Assembly: GCA_033675545.1 (NCBI GenBank)
Contig: JAWDGP010006241.1
Location: 62,001 to 126,000 of the forward strand
Direction: 5' to 3'
Source: Elysia crispata
Taxonomy: Eukaryota; Mollusca; Gastropoda; Plakobranchidae
Length of the DNA: 64,000 nucleotides
The notes beneath the pieces are model-generated. The model was not told the DNA's origin. It searched no databases and worked only from the letters and a program-made list of their open reading frames with translations. Of the stretch, positions 10,219 through 21,406 are shown piece by piece; within the stretch, counting starts at the first letter, position 1, and every line of letters begins with the position of its first letter. The position numbers were made by a program, and so were the translations under genes.

Positions 10219-10992
10219 CAGTCGGATCCGTGAAATCGGGAAAGAATTTTGGGAACACAGTTCTTACTATATTAAGCCATCGGTAAATCGGGAAATTTTA
10301 GCCGTTTAAACGGTGAAACAATTCCATTCGTTAAAATTAAGTTTTGAGAGCATATTGTTTGCTATATTTACCTGTTAATTGTGCAACTCTCACATGGTAA
10401 GAATGAATAAAAACAGAGGTGGTCAATAACAAGCGTTCCTGGGCATGGCCTTTTTATATAACTCAGGTACTACGGCATGCTAGAGAAGGGTGTTGTGATT
10501 TCTACCTGCCAGGTTGTGGACTTCACGGTCTACTTCATTTCCAGGTGGATATTGACAGAGCTAATGTTTGTTCTTACTAGTAATCGTGTGGTTGTTAGAC
10601 AGTCGCCAGACATTGTGCAAATATTATGGTCACTTCAACAGAAGGCGTGTTGCTTTTGTTTGTCTAATAAAATTTGCTATCAAGTGCATAGCTGTGACGG
10701 GGAGCGTGAATAAAAGGGTTGCTTCAATTTATTTTTCATTCATTAATCAATGATCGAGCAAGAGTAATGAAAGTCGCTAGTCAAACATATCCAAGTCTCA
10801 AGTCGGGAGAGCAAAGCAAAGCAAAGAATCACTTAGATAGTTACAGCACTTACCAAAGATTTTGGACAAGAATAGAAAAGGGGATCAGGAGCAAAATGAC
10901 GTTGGAGATGCGTTTTTCATAATCGGGGAAATCCCGGATTATCGGGAAAAGAAGTCTTCTCGCCAAGTTTCCCCAGTAAGCGGGTTCGACTT
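10219..10992. mobile_element. Putative pogo/Tc1-mariner-like non-autonomous element
   Basis: The left end CAGTCGGATCCG..GGGAAA and the reverse complement of the right end AAGTCGAACCCG..GGGAAA match imperfectly, and both are flanked by TA (10217-10218 and 10993-10994). Internal DNA encodes no transposase. Size about 774 bp fits a MITE-like copy. The call rests only on these imperfect ends. Confidence 0.4.
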
Positions 10993-11035
10993 TACTATTT
11001 AATAGCGGTAGTAACTTTTTATTTCTTTTCATGCA

Positions 11036-11154
11036 GACGGCGTTTACTGCAGCGATAGAAAACTAGCCGATGAGGAAAAGGAGGAGGTTCAGAAGTTTAT
11101 TGACCTAGATACACCTGTGCGAAAAATAAAAAAAAATTTGTCATATCCTCCATT
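11036..11154 (+). CDS. Orphan exon-like segment
   Basis: A short open stretch reads DGVYCSDRKLADEEKEEV and continues with LDTPVRKIKKNL. It is bounded by an acceptor-like sequence (TTTTCATGCAG, ending near 11036) and a donor-like GTACGTG near 11156. The amino-acid composition looks protein-like. It could be an exon of a host gene or the leftover start of a transposase. No neighbouring exon was found, so the gene is unknown. Confidence 0.25.
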
Positions 11155-12342
11155 GGTACGTGAAAGACATTTCCTTGCATTCGACAGCTTTCTGAACAGT
11201 TATACTTGTTCCTGTGCATTTACACGGGCACAAACCACTAGTACTAACAGTTTATAAAGATTGCCTACCAATCTACAGATCTGAATGCAGATTTTATCTC
11301 TAGGTTAGGCCTCCGTTATTTCCTCACCAGATCTAATCTTGCTTAAATGCCTATACATACACAATTTACAACTATTATTATGATTTTTGTTTTGGATGTT
11401 GCACACTGTAGAGATGTTAAATCGGAGCAAATTTGCAAAATATAGGTCTAGCGCTCTTAATACTAGAATCTAACTAACATTACCATTTGGATCTTTGAAC
11501 TATACAGTCTATTTAAAAGTCGTTTGTGTTGTTTTCAGTGAGACTATTCTATCGAAACACATAGATCTAGATTCATACACGTCGAATGTTTGATTTGACT
11601 CATTTGAATAGCAAATTACATAAATAAAAACGAAGAAATAAACCCATTTCAATTCGAATCGAGCTGTCGGCAGAATTAGATCTATGGCTGCTTTTTGCCG
11701 AAAATTAAGGATTTTGTGCACCTAACTCAAGTTAGGACAAGGTACACCCTCCCCTAAATCTTGCACCTAAATCGCGTCATTTTTGCGCCAAAATTTGATC
11801 CTAGGTTAATTATCTCGAGAATAATTTTATTCCATCCTTAGGATGCTTACACTACTAGAAGCATACTGAAAGCTATTGTGGGAGGGGAGGGGATGGCCCG
11901 GTAGCTTTCAATGCTCAACGACAGAGCTTAGGGTTTTTACTTTGGGTGGTTACGTGTCCTTTCACTCTCTATCTTCTCATCTCTCATGGAAGGCAGGCAG
12001 GAGGCAGTATCTATAGTTTTATTCATTCATTCATTAAACGCAAATGCTCAAGAAGGTACAGGAAGGCTCCTGAGATGAACATTAAACACAGACATAAGCA
12101 ATGTATCTTAACATATTCACATGATAATGAAATCAGTTGTGACATAGTTGTACTATCTTCGTGATGTTTAGGAATGCCATACGACTCGGTGAAACAAATT
12201 ACTACAAGGAACATAATGGATAATATTAATACAACATAACAGGACTCATTCCTCTATTAATGTATGGAATTATAAACTGATAAACAGGCGGACGTAAATT
12301 GGTAAGTAGGTTAGTGAATATACTATTTTTCCTTCTCTTACT

Positions 12343-12346
<4 letters not shown>
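11155..12346. other. Non-coding host DNA
   Basis: AT-rich sequence with no gene I can support. The short open frames (11509-11721, 11946-12164) lack protein-like features. Confidence 0.5.

Positions 12347-12430
<84 letters not shown>
12347..12430. repeat. (TC)n microsatellite
   Basis: An uninterrupted run of about 42 TC dinucleotides. Confidence 0.98.
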
Positions 12431-12434
<4 letters not shown>

Positions 12435-12724
12435 TATTCTATATACAAAATACAGCGCGTTACCGGTTTAAGAATGAAACTCGGTCTCATTCTACTTCTC
12501 GATCTAATATCAGTTTCCAGGGCACCTCAAGCCACGAGAATGAGCAAAACAATATCGATCATACAGTATCTGCGTAGTATTTTTCAATGGAAGTATTTTA
12601 ATATTATTGTGACTGAACATGCAAGATTACTCAAGCAAACTTTTAACTCCAACATATAACAACAGTAGTAAAGTAGTTATAGTAACAACAGTGTTAGATG
12701 AAGCTTACTGGTGGTGATGGTGGT

Positions 12725-13517
<793 letters not shown>

Positions 13518-14345
13518 ATGTGTTTGATGCAGAAAAAATATGGTTCATTTAAATTTTTTTTAAGACTGCCTTCCATGATTTCATAAATGTGGGGCCAATT
13601 AACCCTATCTAAATGTTCCTATTTCACACATTTGGGGTTAAATGGACCCCCTAACTGTAAATAGGCATGGTAATGGTACACTCCTATTTTTATCAGTTGG
13701 GGTCCAAAGGGCCCCCCTGATATATATAGCAGATTTATGGAAACAACCTTTTTTCCGAACGGACCCCTTATAATTTTCCTATTATTTGTTAATCAGAATA
13801 TCATTTTGGTGTAAAGTATGTTGAAGGGTCTAAAAAGTTGGCTCTTTTTTCATAACATCATTTGGCCCTTTATTTCAATAATCTAGCCACATGTTTGGGC
13901 TGTTTTGTTTCATCACTTCCTTTTCATGTGCCATTTGCCTTCCATGTGGAGTGACAAAACTAGACTGGTCTTCATCCAAATCAATCTGTTTATGTATATC
14001 CAACATTATTTGATTCAGGTAAGTTTATTTTCTTTTCTAAACAGCAGTGCACAGAACTGATCTAGATTCTAGGTCTAGATATTAGTGATTTTGTAAAAGG
14101 CTAGCACTAAAGGCCTACCTACCAACAACTCATTTATGACAACTGGTAGAATACATAATACAAGTTTTCTCATAGCATTCTGGTACAGTAATAATTTCCC
14201 CTGACTAAAAAAAGAATTAAATAACATGACAAATAAGGAAAATTGATCTCTGATCTTACATTTACCGAATATATTTTGTGGGAAGAGAATTTAACTTGTA
14301 TACATAATATCATAATCAACTTTGTAATCATGGCATATTCTAATT

Positions 14346-14348
14346 ATG

Positions 14349-14428
<80 letters not shown>
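14346..14428. repeat. (ATT)n microsatellite
   Basis: About 27 ATT/TTA triplets, located in the 5' part of the piggyBac relic before the transposase frame. Confidence 0.97.
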
Positions 14429-14639
14429 GTATTTTTTTTGTGTGGAGGTAGATTGATATATTTCATATCTAAATATCCAAATGCCAGCTTATTATCATTT
14501 CCTAAAACAAGATCAGCAATCAGTCAATCACTGAATAGGTTTGTTGAAATAATTTTGGTTTGAATAAAGTGAAACCATGTTGGCCTACATATCTAACAAG
14601 TATGGCATGACATTTATATCACCATGATATTTTCTTTGC

Positions 14640-16144
14640 AGTTTTGAACCAAGAAAGACTGGCCCCTTGGATTCCAGATGATGACGACGATGACGATGAG
14701 GGCTTAGAGAATGCGAGAGCTGATATAGAATCGTCAGATGAAAGCAGTGATGAAGATGAATACATAATACCTGTTACTGTTACTGTTAGCACAATCTGAA
14801 CCAGACGTAGAAGTTGAAGAAGAAATTATCCAAGAAGATAGTGATGCTAACAATGAAATAACGTTATCTATGTCCAGTAATATAAAAACAAGCAAAAATG
14901 GTTCAATAGTTTGGAGGAATGTACCTGTCTCTCAAGTTGGAAGAACATCAACAAGAAATCTATTTAGACCACCAAAATGTCATGTCAGTTTTTCTAGACC
15001 TGCAAACACAGTTTCCTTGGCATTTTATTTTATTTTTTTTCAGACAGGATAATCAACATTATTGTCAAAATGACAAATGAGGAGGGTAAGAGGCGCCAGG
15101 GCTCAAAATGGAAACTGGTAGATAGTGCAGAGTTGAAAGCATTGGTTGGACTTTTTATTCATCTAGGTGCACGGAAATTTAAGTATCAAAAATTTGGTAT
15201 GGAGCTTCAGCAGATAGTGAAGCTGTGTGCACAATTAGCATGAAAAGATTTATCGATTTATCTATTAAGGTTTGATGACAAGACAACCCGTTCAAACCGA
15301 CGAGACAAAGATATTTTCGCCCCACTGCGAGATATATTTGATGAGGTGAACAATCAACTGCAGAAAAATTACGTCCCATCAAAATGCCTGACAGTTGATG
15401 AACTAGTTCCATGGAGAGGACGGTGTAAATTTCTCCAATACCGGTCGAGCAAACCTGACAAGTATGGACTTAAACTTTTCCTTCTTTGTGATGCAGAGAC
15501 AGCATATATATACATTCCAAGCAATACCATACCTAGGGAAGCATGGTGAAAGAAAGGTCAACCTTGGGAGAGAAATCGTGAAACAGTTGGCATTTCCTTA
15601 CCATAAGACAGGAAGAAATGTCACATGTGATAATTTCTTCATTGATGTCGAACTGGCAAACCATTTGTCAAAAAAGGTCTTTCATTCATGGGAACTGTTA
15701 GGAAAAGTAAAGCCTTCCTTCCCAGAGACTTTCAAAGAGGACTATATGTGTCACAGCTTCTCTTGCAACAGGAAAACTAGAAGGTGGCAAATGGTCCTAT
15801 TTTACAACCTCCTGGACACAGCAACTGTGGCTAGCCATATCATTTACAAAGAAGTAGACACAAAGTCTTACAAGGACAGAGGTTTTTTCAATGAACTTCT
15901 TGCTAAAGATTTATTGTTGGAACATCTTATGAGAAGAACGAGGCTCGCCAAAACAACCAAAAGAGTCAAGTTGAGGTATGAAATCTTGAAACTTCAATGG
16001 AGTCTGGGAAATGAAACAGTGACAAGAGCAGGTGAAAAAGGAAAAGCAGTGAAAGGTAGATGTAGTAGGTGTCCCAGAAAGAAAGACAGAAAAGTAAGAC
16101 AGGTCTGCTCAAAGTGTGGTGAATTTGTCTGCAACGACCACTGA
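14640..16144 (+). pseudogene. piggyBac (DDE_Tnp_1_7) transposase, multiply broken
   Basis: The transposase would cut and paste the element at TTAA sites. Fragments in successive frames follow the family order: an acidic N-terminus (PWIPDDDDDDDEGLENA), ELKALVGLFIHLGARK near 15130, DIFAPLRDIFDEV near 15320, the first catalytic Asp in LTVDELVPWRGRC, the second in VTCDNFFID and the third in YNLLDTATVAS. The protein ends in a Cys-rich zinc finger (GRCSRCPRKK and CSKCGEFVC). Frameshifts lie near 14790, 15030, 15230 and 15480, with stop codons at several of them. All three catalytic Asp codons survive although the gene is dead. An intron-like acceptor precedes 14640. Confidence 0.85.
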
Positions 16145-16751
16145 AGGATAAATAAAATCTGTATCATCTGTCAACAGGACACAAGTGAAAGTAAGCCAAG
16201 ATGATCATCACTCACTGATGTTGATATTAATGATCATATATATTACCGTACTATTGTTTATTCAGTTCTCTAAATAGGCTTTTATATTAAGTTAAGTATA
16301 TTGAAATTTAAGCAATTTGATCTTTCTCTAGTCATTGAATGTTCTTTTATGAAATTAAAATATTCTTTTTTCCTTGTAATCTGGTCTTGCATTATTCAAT
16401 GCTATTTTGGTTGTTCTGATTATAATTGAAAAGACTAAATAAATGATACAGTATAAGGTAATAATATAAAATAATGAATAATTAACGGTCATCACACTGA
16501 ATTTGTGATGCATCGATACTCAAAACCAACAGTTCACATTCCTTTTCACCTGAAAAATAGTAAAAAGCACAGAGATTCTTATGGGGTCCAATTGTACCCC
16601 AGAGTGTGAAATGGGAGTTTGTCTCAGTTTCCACTATTTTTAATAGGAGGTCCGATGGACACCAAATATATCAAATCTCAAAATCCAGTTAGGACCTTTC
16701 AGAGTGAGTAAACTATGCACGAGAGAATAATGAAATTTGGTGTGGTCAAGC

Positions 16752-16757
16752 AATATG
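16752..16757. repeat. Left target-site duplication of element 2 (AATATG)
   Basis: AATATG lies directly outside the left AGTAGT terminus and is repeated exactly at 31024-31029. Six-bp duplications are typical of Polinton integration. Confidence 0.93.
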
Positions 16758-16955
16758 AGTAGTATGGTAAAAATGCGAGTTTGGCCCACCTCCCCTTTTT
16801 TTAAAATTAAAAAATTACACCCCTAGTACCCCCCCTCAATAAATAAAAAAAAATTAAAAATAGGGACCTGGAAAAAGTGTTTGAGGTTAAGGCAGTAAAA
16901 AATCAATAACTTTTCAATTGAGAGCCAACGGAGCATTAACCCCGTGTGCAGCTAA
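16758..16955. repeat. Left terminal inverted repeat of element 2
   Basis: The reverse complement of 30827-31023 aligns with this segment over about 197 bp. There are a few differences, for example CAATAAATAAA here against CGAGAAATAAA on the other side, one-base length changes in A, T or C runs, and increasing mismatches at the inner edge after GAGCCAACG. The outer end is AGTAGTATGG. Confidence 0.93.
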
Positions 16956-17134
16956 CCAAAGCAAGAAATTCAATACTTTAAAAAAATCAATATTAAACAC
17001 ATGACTTCTAGCTCAATCGATTTTCTAGCCACACCAATAAAATAATCTGTTTACTTTTTGTTTATGGCAACGATAGATAGATAAGGATCCAACCGACATT
17101 CTGCTGTCATTTCTGCTAAGTCTCTCGTTGTGAA

Positions 17135-18163
17135 ATGTCGCAAGGCAGTGTTTCTACTCAGGATTTACTTATAGAAATAGAGGAATATAAGCAAGAACGC
17201 ATTCCAAAGTTTTCAAGCATGGACCATGGAATTTATCAATTCGCATTCCAAAGTTTTCAAGCATGGACCATGGAATTTATCGATTCGCATTCCAAAGTTT
17301 TCAAGCATGGACCATGGAATTTATCGATTCGCATTCCAAAGTTTTCAAGCATGGACCATGGAATTTATCGATTTTTTTCCCCTAATAAAATGGATAACCT
17401 AGATTGGGAAGACATTTCAAACAGGAACAATTCACCAATCCTCCCAAAATCAATACGAGGTTTAATAGTCGGTAAATCCGGTTGTGGAAAGACTAATTTA
17501 TTATTAAATCTTTTATTAAAACCTGAACTGTTAGATTATAATAAGTTGTTTGTGTATGGTAAAAGTTTATTTCAACCCAAGTATAAAATATTACAGTGTG
17601 GATTTAATAACAATTTAGGTAAAGAATGTGTATATAATCTTTTTAACAGTAGAAAAGATATTAAAGATAAAGATATTGATCCTTACGAACTTATAAAAGA
17701 AATCGGTGAAACTTATTCTAATGATAATCCTATCAAGTGTGAATTTTTCGAAAACGGAGAGGACATAAAAGATCCTAAAGAATTAAACTCCATTGATAAG
17801 AACCTAATGATATTCGATGATGTATTACTTGAGAAACAAAATAAATGTAACGATTTCTATACTAGAGGAAGACATAGTAATGTTGATTGTTTTTATCTTT
17901 CGCAAAATTATTTTCGTTTACCTAGACAAACTATAAGAGAGAATTCTAATTTTATATGTTTGTTTAAACAAGACAATAAAAACATTCAGCATATTTATCA
18001 AGACCACGTTTCTCACGATATGTCTTATGAAGAATTTAAAAATTTATGTAATCTTTGTTGGCAAAAGCCTTATGACTTTCTTGTTATAGATAATACTTCT
18101 GATTTAAAGAATGGAAAGTATCGTTATAATCTAGACACATTTTATTTCCCTAAAAATGACTGA
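17135..18163 (+). CDS. Packaging ATPase (FtsK/HerA, A32-like)
   Basis: This 342-residue ATPase would drive genome packaging into the capsid. Walker A is GLIVGKSGCGKTN (residues 109-121), Walker B is NLMIFDD (223-229), and the following YTRGRHSNVDC and LSQNYF block (242-260) is typical of viral packaging ATPases. The N-terminal part (about residues 22-80) is enlarged by a 44-bp repeat present four times; the unit is read in all three frames, but three extra copies add 132 bp and keep the frame. The start ATG at 17135 lies about 180 bp inside the left inverted repeat. The stop overlaps the next start (ATGACTGA). Intact. Confidence 0.92.
   Translation: MSQGSVSTQDLLIEIEEYKQERIPKFSSMDHGIYQFAFQSFQAWTMEFIDSHSKVFKHGPWNLSIRIPKFSSMDHGIYRFFSPNKMDNLDWEDISNRNNSPILPKSIRGLIVGKSGCGKTNLLLNLLLKPELLDYNKLFVYGKSLFQPKYKILQCGFNNNLGKECVYNLFNSRKDIKDKDIDPYELIKEIGETYSNDNPIKCEFFENGEDIKDPKELNSIDKNLMIFDDVLLEKQNKCNDFYTRGRHSNVDCFYLSQNYFRLPRQTIRENSNFICLFKQDNKNIQHIYQDHVSHDMSYEEFKNLCNLCWQKPYDFLVIDNTSDLKNGKYRYNLDTFYFPKND
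17198..17373. repeat. 44-bp tandem repeat, four copies, within the ATPase gene
   Basis: Units start at 17198, 17242, 17286 and 17330 (CGCATTCCAAAGTTTTCAAG...). They are almost identical; the first has CAATT where the others have CGATT. The unit length is not a multiple of three, but the three added units are. Confidence 0.95.
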
Positions 18164-18926
18164 ACAATTATTATTAAAAGAACAAAACGAATTATTAAAA
18201 CAGTTAGTTAAAAATACTTCTCCTAAAGATAGTCAACAAATTATCGTTCGTTCTACTAAAACTGATTTTGATACTATTTATAAAGAACCGATAGAATTGT
18301 CAAATGAAAAAGAATATGAAATTGCTTTAGTTGATTTAGAAACTTATTACAGTTTTCCGAATATTTCAACTCATAATAATGTTATTGAATATGAAATTAT
18401 TAATACACAAGAAGTTAAACAAATTATAGTTCCTAAGGGGTCTTATGATTATCCAGATTTAGTCGAAGAGATCTATAGACAGTTAAATGGTGAGGATGCT
18501 TTTAAGTTATCAGCGAGTCCGAATACGTTTCAATCAAGATTAGAAATTAAACCAGGCTATGAAGTTAAATTTACACACGAGAGTAGTTTAAAAACTGTTC
18601 TCGGATTCACAGGAGATATCTATGATGAAGGAACACACTTTTCAGAAAATGTTGTAAATATTATGTCTATTACTTCAGTACTAATTCATATTGATATCAT
18701 AAACGGATCTTATGTTGAAGGATCTAAAAAACCTGTGATATATTCTTTCTATCCAAAAGTAAATCCAGGATATAAAATTATACAAAAACCACATAATCCG
18801 ATATATCTTCCGATTGTTAGAAAAAATATAAGTACTCTCAACGTTCGCATTACAGATCAGAACAACGATCTTTTAGATTTAAGAGGAGAAGAAGTAGTTA
18901 TTCGATTTCATATTAGTGAAAAATAA
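18156..18926 (+). CDS. Capsid/penton-like protein, paralogue 1
   Basis: This 256-residue protein has a short coiled-coil-like N-terminus (LLLKEQNELLKQLVKN), then EYEIALVDLETYYSFPNI (residues about 53-70), a middle domain with YDYPDLVEEIYRQL, and a C-terminal beta-rich segment (PHNPIYLPIVRKN, LLDLRGEEVVIRFHI). The same first and last blocks recur in the next two genes. The pattern is the one I associate with virion proteins of Polintons, probably a minor capsid or vertex component, but assignment to penton is inference. The ATG overlaps the ATPase stop. Intact. Confidence 0.6.
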   Translation: MTEQLLLKEQNELLKQLVKNTSPKDSQQIIVRSTKTDFDTIYKEPIELSNEKEYEIALVDLETYYSFPNISTHNNVIEYEIINTQEVKQIIVPKGSYDYPDLVEEIYRQLNGEDAFKLSASPNTFQSRLEIKPGYEVKFTHESSLKTVLGFTGDIYDEGTHFSENVVNIMSITSVLIHIDIINGSYVEGSKKPVIYSFYPKVNPGYKIIQKPHNPIYLPIVRKNISTLNVRITDQNNDLLDLRGEEVVIRFHISEK

Positions 18927-18935
18927 AATAATAAA

Positions 18936-19634
18936 ATGTCGGCACATAAATTAGGTTTAACAAAAAATAATCAATCTAATGATTATAACAATGCTATACT
19001 AAGAGTGTTAAATAAACTTGATATACAAACAGAAATTATAGAAGAGTTAAATAGAAACAAAATAAATTTAATAACTAATAACGATCAAGAACTATTGGAA
19101 CAAATTAACGAAAGCAAAGATAAACAACAAAAAATTATTACAACTTTTAAAGATTTTAATGAAAAACTTGATGAAGTTAAAAAGACTGTAAGAAGACATG
19201 TAAATAGAGGTGTGCAGGATTTAGAAGAATTACTTGAAAAGAAAAGTTTTATGCTTGAGTTTGTCGGTCGTAGTGATTTACAATTCCAAAAAGCATTAGA
19301 TTGTAAAAATTGTGAAATTGCTTTAGTCGAGTTTGAGGCAAGCTTCGATAAAAAAGTATTAGAAGCAAACTTTTATCTTAATATCATCACAAATACTTTT
19401 ATTAATGGAGAAGAATCAGAAAGATTTTTTACATGGAAAAAAGATATTAATTTTCCTATAACTGATAGATTAATTGAACAAGAAGGTGTTACTAAATTAA
19501 AACTGCAACCAAACAAATTAATATATTTTCCAATAAAAGAACGGATAGAATTTATAGACTTCATTTTAACAGACCATGAGAGAACTAGAATTGGACTTTT
19601 TAATTTAAAGCTTAGATTACATATTAAAAACTAA
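18936..19634 (+). CDS. Fibre-like coiled-coil protein, paralogue 2
   Basis: The 232-residue product begins MSAHKLG, as does the next gene. Residues about 20-115 are Lys/Glu/Asn-rich with heptad-like spacing, a likely coiled coil. The C-terminal third repeats the blocks of paralogue 1: NCEIALVEFEASF, then FINGEESER, NKLIYFPIKE and a terminal LRLHIKN. It lacks the middle domain of paralogue 1. This shape (stalk plus small beta head) suggests a fibre or spike, which is inference. It starts 9 bp after the previous stop at an AATAAAATG context. Intact. Confidence 0.55.
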   Translation: MSAHKLGLTKNNQSNDYNNAILRVLNKLDIQTEIIEELNRNKINLITNNDQELLEQINESKDKQQKIITTFKDFNEKLDEVKKTVRRHVNRGVQDLEELLEKKSFMLEFVGRSDLQFQKALDCKNCEIALVEFEASFDKKVLEANFYLNIITNTFINGEESERFFTWKKDINFPITDRLIEQEGVTKLKLQPNKLIYFPIKERIEFIDFILTDHERTRIGLFNLKLRLHIKN

Positions 19635-19637
19635 AAA

Positions 19638-20201
19638 ATGTCTGCACATAAATTGGGTTCAATGGGAAATAAAATTTATGGATTAGCGCAATCAGGTTTG
19701 CAAATAGGAAAACTAGAAAAAGAAATTGATGGAATAAAAAATAAAATTGATGTATTATTAGAAAAGTCTAAACAAGAAAATAATAAAATAGAAGATATTA
19801 AAAATTCATTAGCTGATAGCATCAAAAGCTGTTGTAAATCTGAAAAAATTTCTCAAATTATAACTTTTGATAATATACTAAGAAAAGTTATTTTATCAAT
19901 AAAAGACTGTGGAGGTTGTGAAATGGCTTTAGTTGAATTCAAAACAAATGTACGTGTAAATAGTGGATTAATTCATGTAGAAGTTAATCAAGTTAAAAAT
20001 TCATATGTAAATGGTGAAGAGAAAAAATATATTCATTCTTTTTATCACAACGGTGGAAAAATAAGACAAAAACCCCCAGCTTTAATTTATTATCCCATAA
20101 CAGAAAAATTTGGTTCTTTTATTGAAGTAAAAGTTTTTTATGATAATGGTCAAAAAGTAAATTTAAATGAATTTTTTTTAAAATTTCATATTAAAAACTA
20201 A
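19638..20201 (+). CDS. Fibre-like coiled-coil protein, paralogue 3
   Basis: This is the third member of the tandem set, 187 residues, starting MSAHKLGSMGN only 3 bp after the previous stop. A predicted coiled coil covers about residues 24-68. The C-terminal part has GCEMALVEFKTN, NSYVNGEEKKY, ALIYYPITEKF and a terminal LKFHIKN, all aligning with paralogues 1 and 2. NGxxxxYIHSFYHNGGKI aligns with the SFYPKVNPGYKI block of paralogue 1. Role as for paralogue 2. Intact. Confidence 0.55.
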   Translation: MSAHKLGSMGNKIYGLAQSGLQIGKLEKEIDGIKNKIDVLLEKSKQENNKIEDIKNSLADSIKSCCKSEKISQIITFDNILRKVILSIKDCGGCEMALVEFKTNVRVNSGLIHVEVNQVKNSYVNGEEKKYIHSFYHNGGKIRQKPPALIYYPITEKFGSFIEVKVFYDNGQKVNLNEFFLKFHIKN

Positions 20202-20224
20202 ACATTAAAAAGTAACTTTAAAAA

Positions 20225-20797
20225 ATGACTTCGTATACCCCCCATGGTTTAAAGATTTCTGATAATCAAAAAGAAAAAATAAAGCGCGCTATAAAAAATA
20301 ATGAAGCTGTTACAATCAGAGTAGAAGATATTGGTGATGATATTTTAGCTTTAACGACAACACAAATAAATAAAATAAACAGAGCATTCGAAGAAGGTAA
20401 AGGAGTGAATATAAAATTATCTAAACAACAATTGAAATATAATAAAGATCATGTTACTGGTGGTTTTATAGGTTTACTAGCTAGAGCTGCATTACCACTT
20501 GCTGCAAAGGTTCTTCCTCAAGTTGGAAAACACCTAGCATTAGGAAGTCTAGCTGGAGTTGCAACCAATTTAGTAAATAAAGTTTTAGGAAAAGGATTGT
20601 ATTTAAAAAGAGGTGGATGTGTTTGTAAGATAAAAGATGACAGAGGAGAAGGATTATATTTAAAACCAATGAGAACAACTGAATTAGAAAATTACGGTGA
20701 TGGGTTATATTTGAAAAATGATAACGGTATTATTGAAGGTAGCGGAATAATTGGTGAAATAACAAAAGACATTCCTCTCTTAAATATTCTATTTTAA
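20225..20797 (+). CDS. Hydrophobic-core virion protein, pVI/pX-like
   Basis: The 190-residue protein has a charged N-terminus (residues 1-78), then a Gly/Ala/Leu-rich hydrophobic stretch (GGFIGLLARAALPLAAKVLP, about 80-100, continuing to about 120). After that GLYLK occurs three times (GKGLYLKRGG, GEGLYLKPMR, GDGLYLKNDN). Membrane-active segments of this kind occur in small internal proteins of adenovirus-like viruses; the likeness is structural and by position, not proven homology. It starts 23 bp after the fibre-like genes with a TTAAAAAATG context. Intact. Confidence 0.5.
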   Translation: MTSYTPHGLKISDNQKEKIKRAIKNNEAVTIRVEDIGDDILALTTTQINKINRAFEEGKGVNIKLSKQQLKYNKDHVTGGFIGLLARAALPLAAKVLPQVGKHLALGSLAGVATNLVNKVLGKGLYLKRGGCVCKIKDDRGEGLYLKPMRTTELENYGDGLYLKNDNGIIEGSGIIGEITKDIPLLNILF

Positions 20798-20808
20798 TTC
20801 CTATAAAA

Positions 20809-21402
20809 ATGAGTGAAGAAAATTATACTGAACGCGTTTATCCTAGAATAATTCCATCTGCTCCTATTGAAAATAAAGAAGTAAGTGATTATAGATTAAA
20901 ACATATTAAAGAGGTTAAACATGAATTAGAAAGAACTTCAGATATAAGAAAGAGTTTAAGAAAAAGATATTCTAATTTAAATAGTTCTTTAGATTATTCT
21001 AATTATGCATTAAATACTGTTAGTTGTATATCTGGAGTTTCAAGCGTTTCTTTATTAAGCACTGTTGCTTTAGTTCCTGTTTCTGTTGTTTTAGGTGGTG
21101 TTTCTGCTGGATGTGGTGTTGCTTCTGTTATTGTTACTAAATTAAATAAGAAATTTAAACATAAACAAGATAAGCATAGAGATATTTATAACCTATGTGA
21201 AAATAAACTGAATACTATAAATAGTATTTTATCTAAAGCATTGAATGATGGTTTTATCTCCAACGAAGAGTTTGATTTAATTTTAAAAGAAGAAAAACAT
21301 TTTAGAGAGATGAAGGAGAGTATTAAAAGTAAAAGAATGATTGTAAAAGATAATAAAGAAATGAAAGAATCAGTTATCAACTTTGTAAGAAAAATTAGAT
21401 AA
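20809..21402 (+). CDS. Membrane-segment protein with charged helices
   Basis: I recognise no named family. The 197-residue protein has a polar N-terminus (YPRIIPSAPIENKE), a charged helix (about 27-55), two adjoining hydrophobic segments (about 65-110, VSCISGVSSVSLLSTVALV and VSVVLGGVSAGCGVASVIV) and a Lys/Glu-rich C-terminal helical region with ALNDGFISNEEFDLIL. A hairpin-like membrane protein or a virion protein that penetrates membranes is possible. It starts 11 bp after the previous stop. Intact. Confidence 0.5.
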   Translation: MSEENYTERVYPRIIPSAPIENKEVSDYRLKHIKEVKHELERTSDIRKSLRKRYSNLNSSLDYSNYALNTVSCISGVSSVSLLSTVALVPVSVVLGGVSAGCGVASVIVTKLNKKFKHKQDKHRDIYNLCENKLNTINSILSKALNDGFISNEEFDLILKEEKHFREMKESIKSKRMIVKDNKEMKESVINFVRKIR

Positions 21403-21406
21403 TAAA

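Larger units (their letters stand above)
13599..16616 (+). mobile_element. piggyBac-type element, degenerate
   Basis: A piggyBac transposase relic is flanked by an imperfect inverted repeat. The left core is ATTTCACAC..GGGGT..AAT.GGACCCC (13618-13650, with a TTAA at 13599-13602) and the right core is its complement at 16583-16616. piggyBac elements target TTAA. The outermost right terminus is not clear, so the borders are approximate. Element 2 is inserted about 140 bp to the right. Confidence 0.65.

Noticed and set aside
17198..17373. CRISPR-like array
   Set aside because: The four units are contiguous without spacers and lie within a coding frame.
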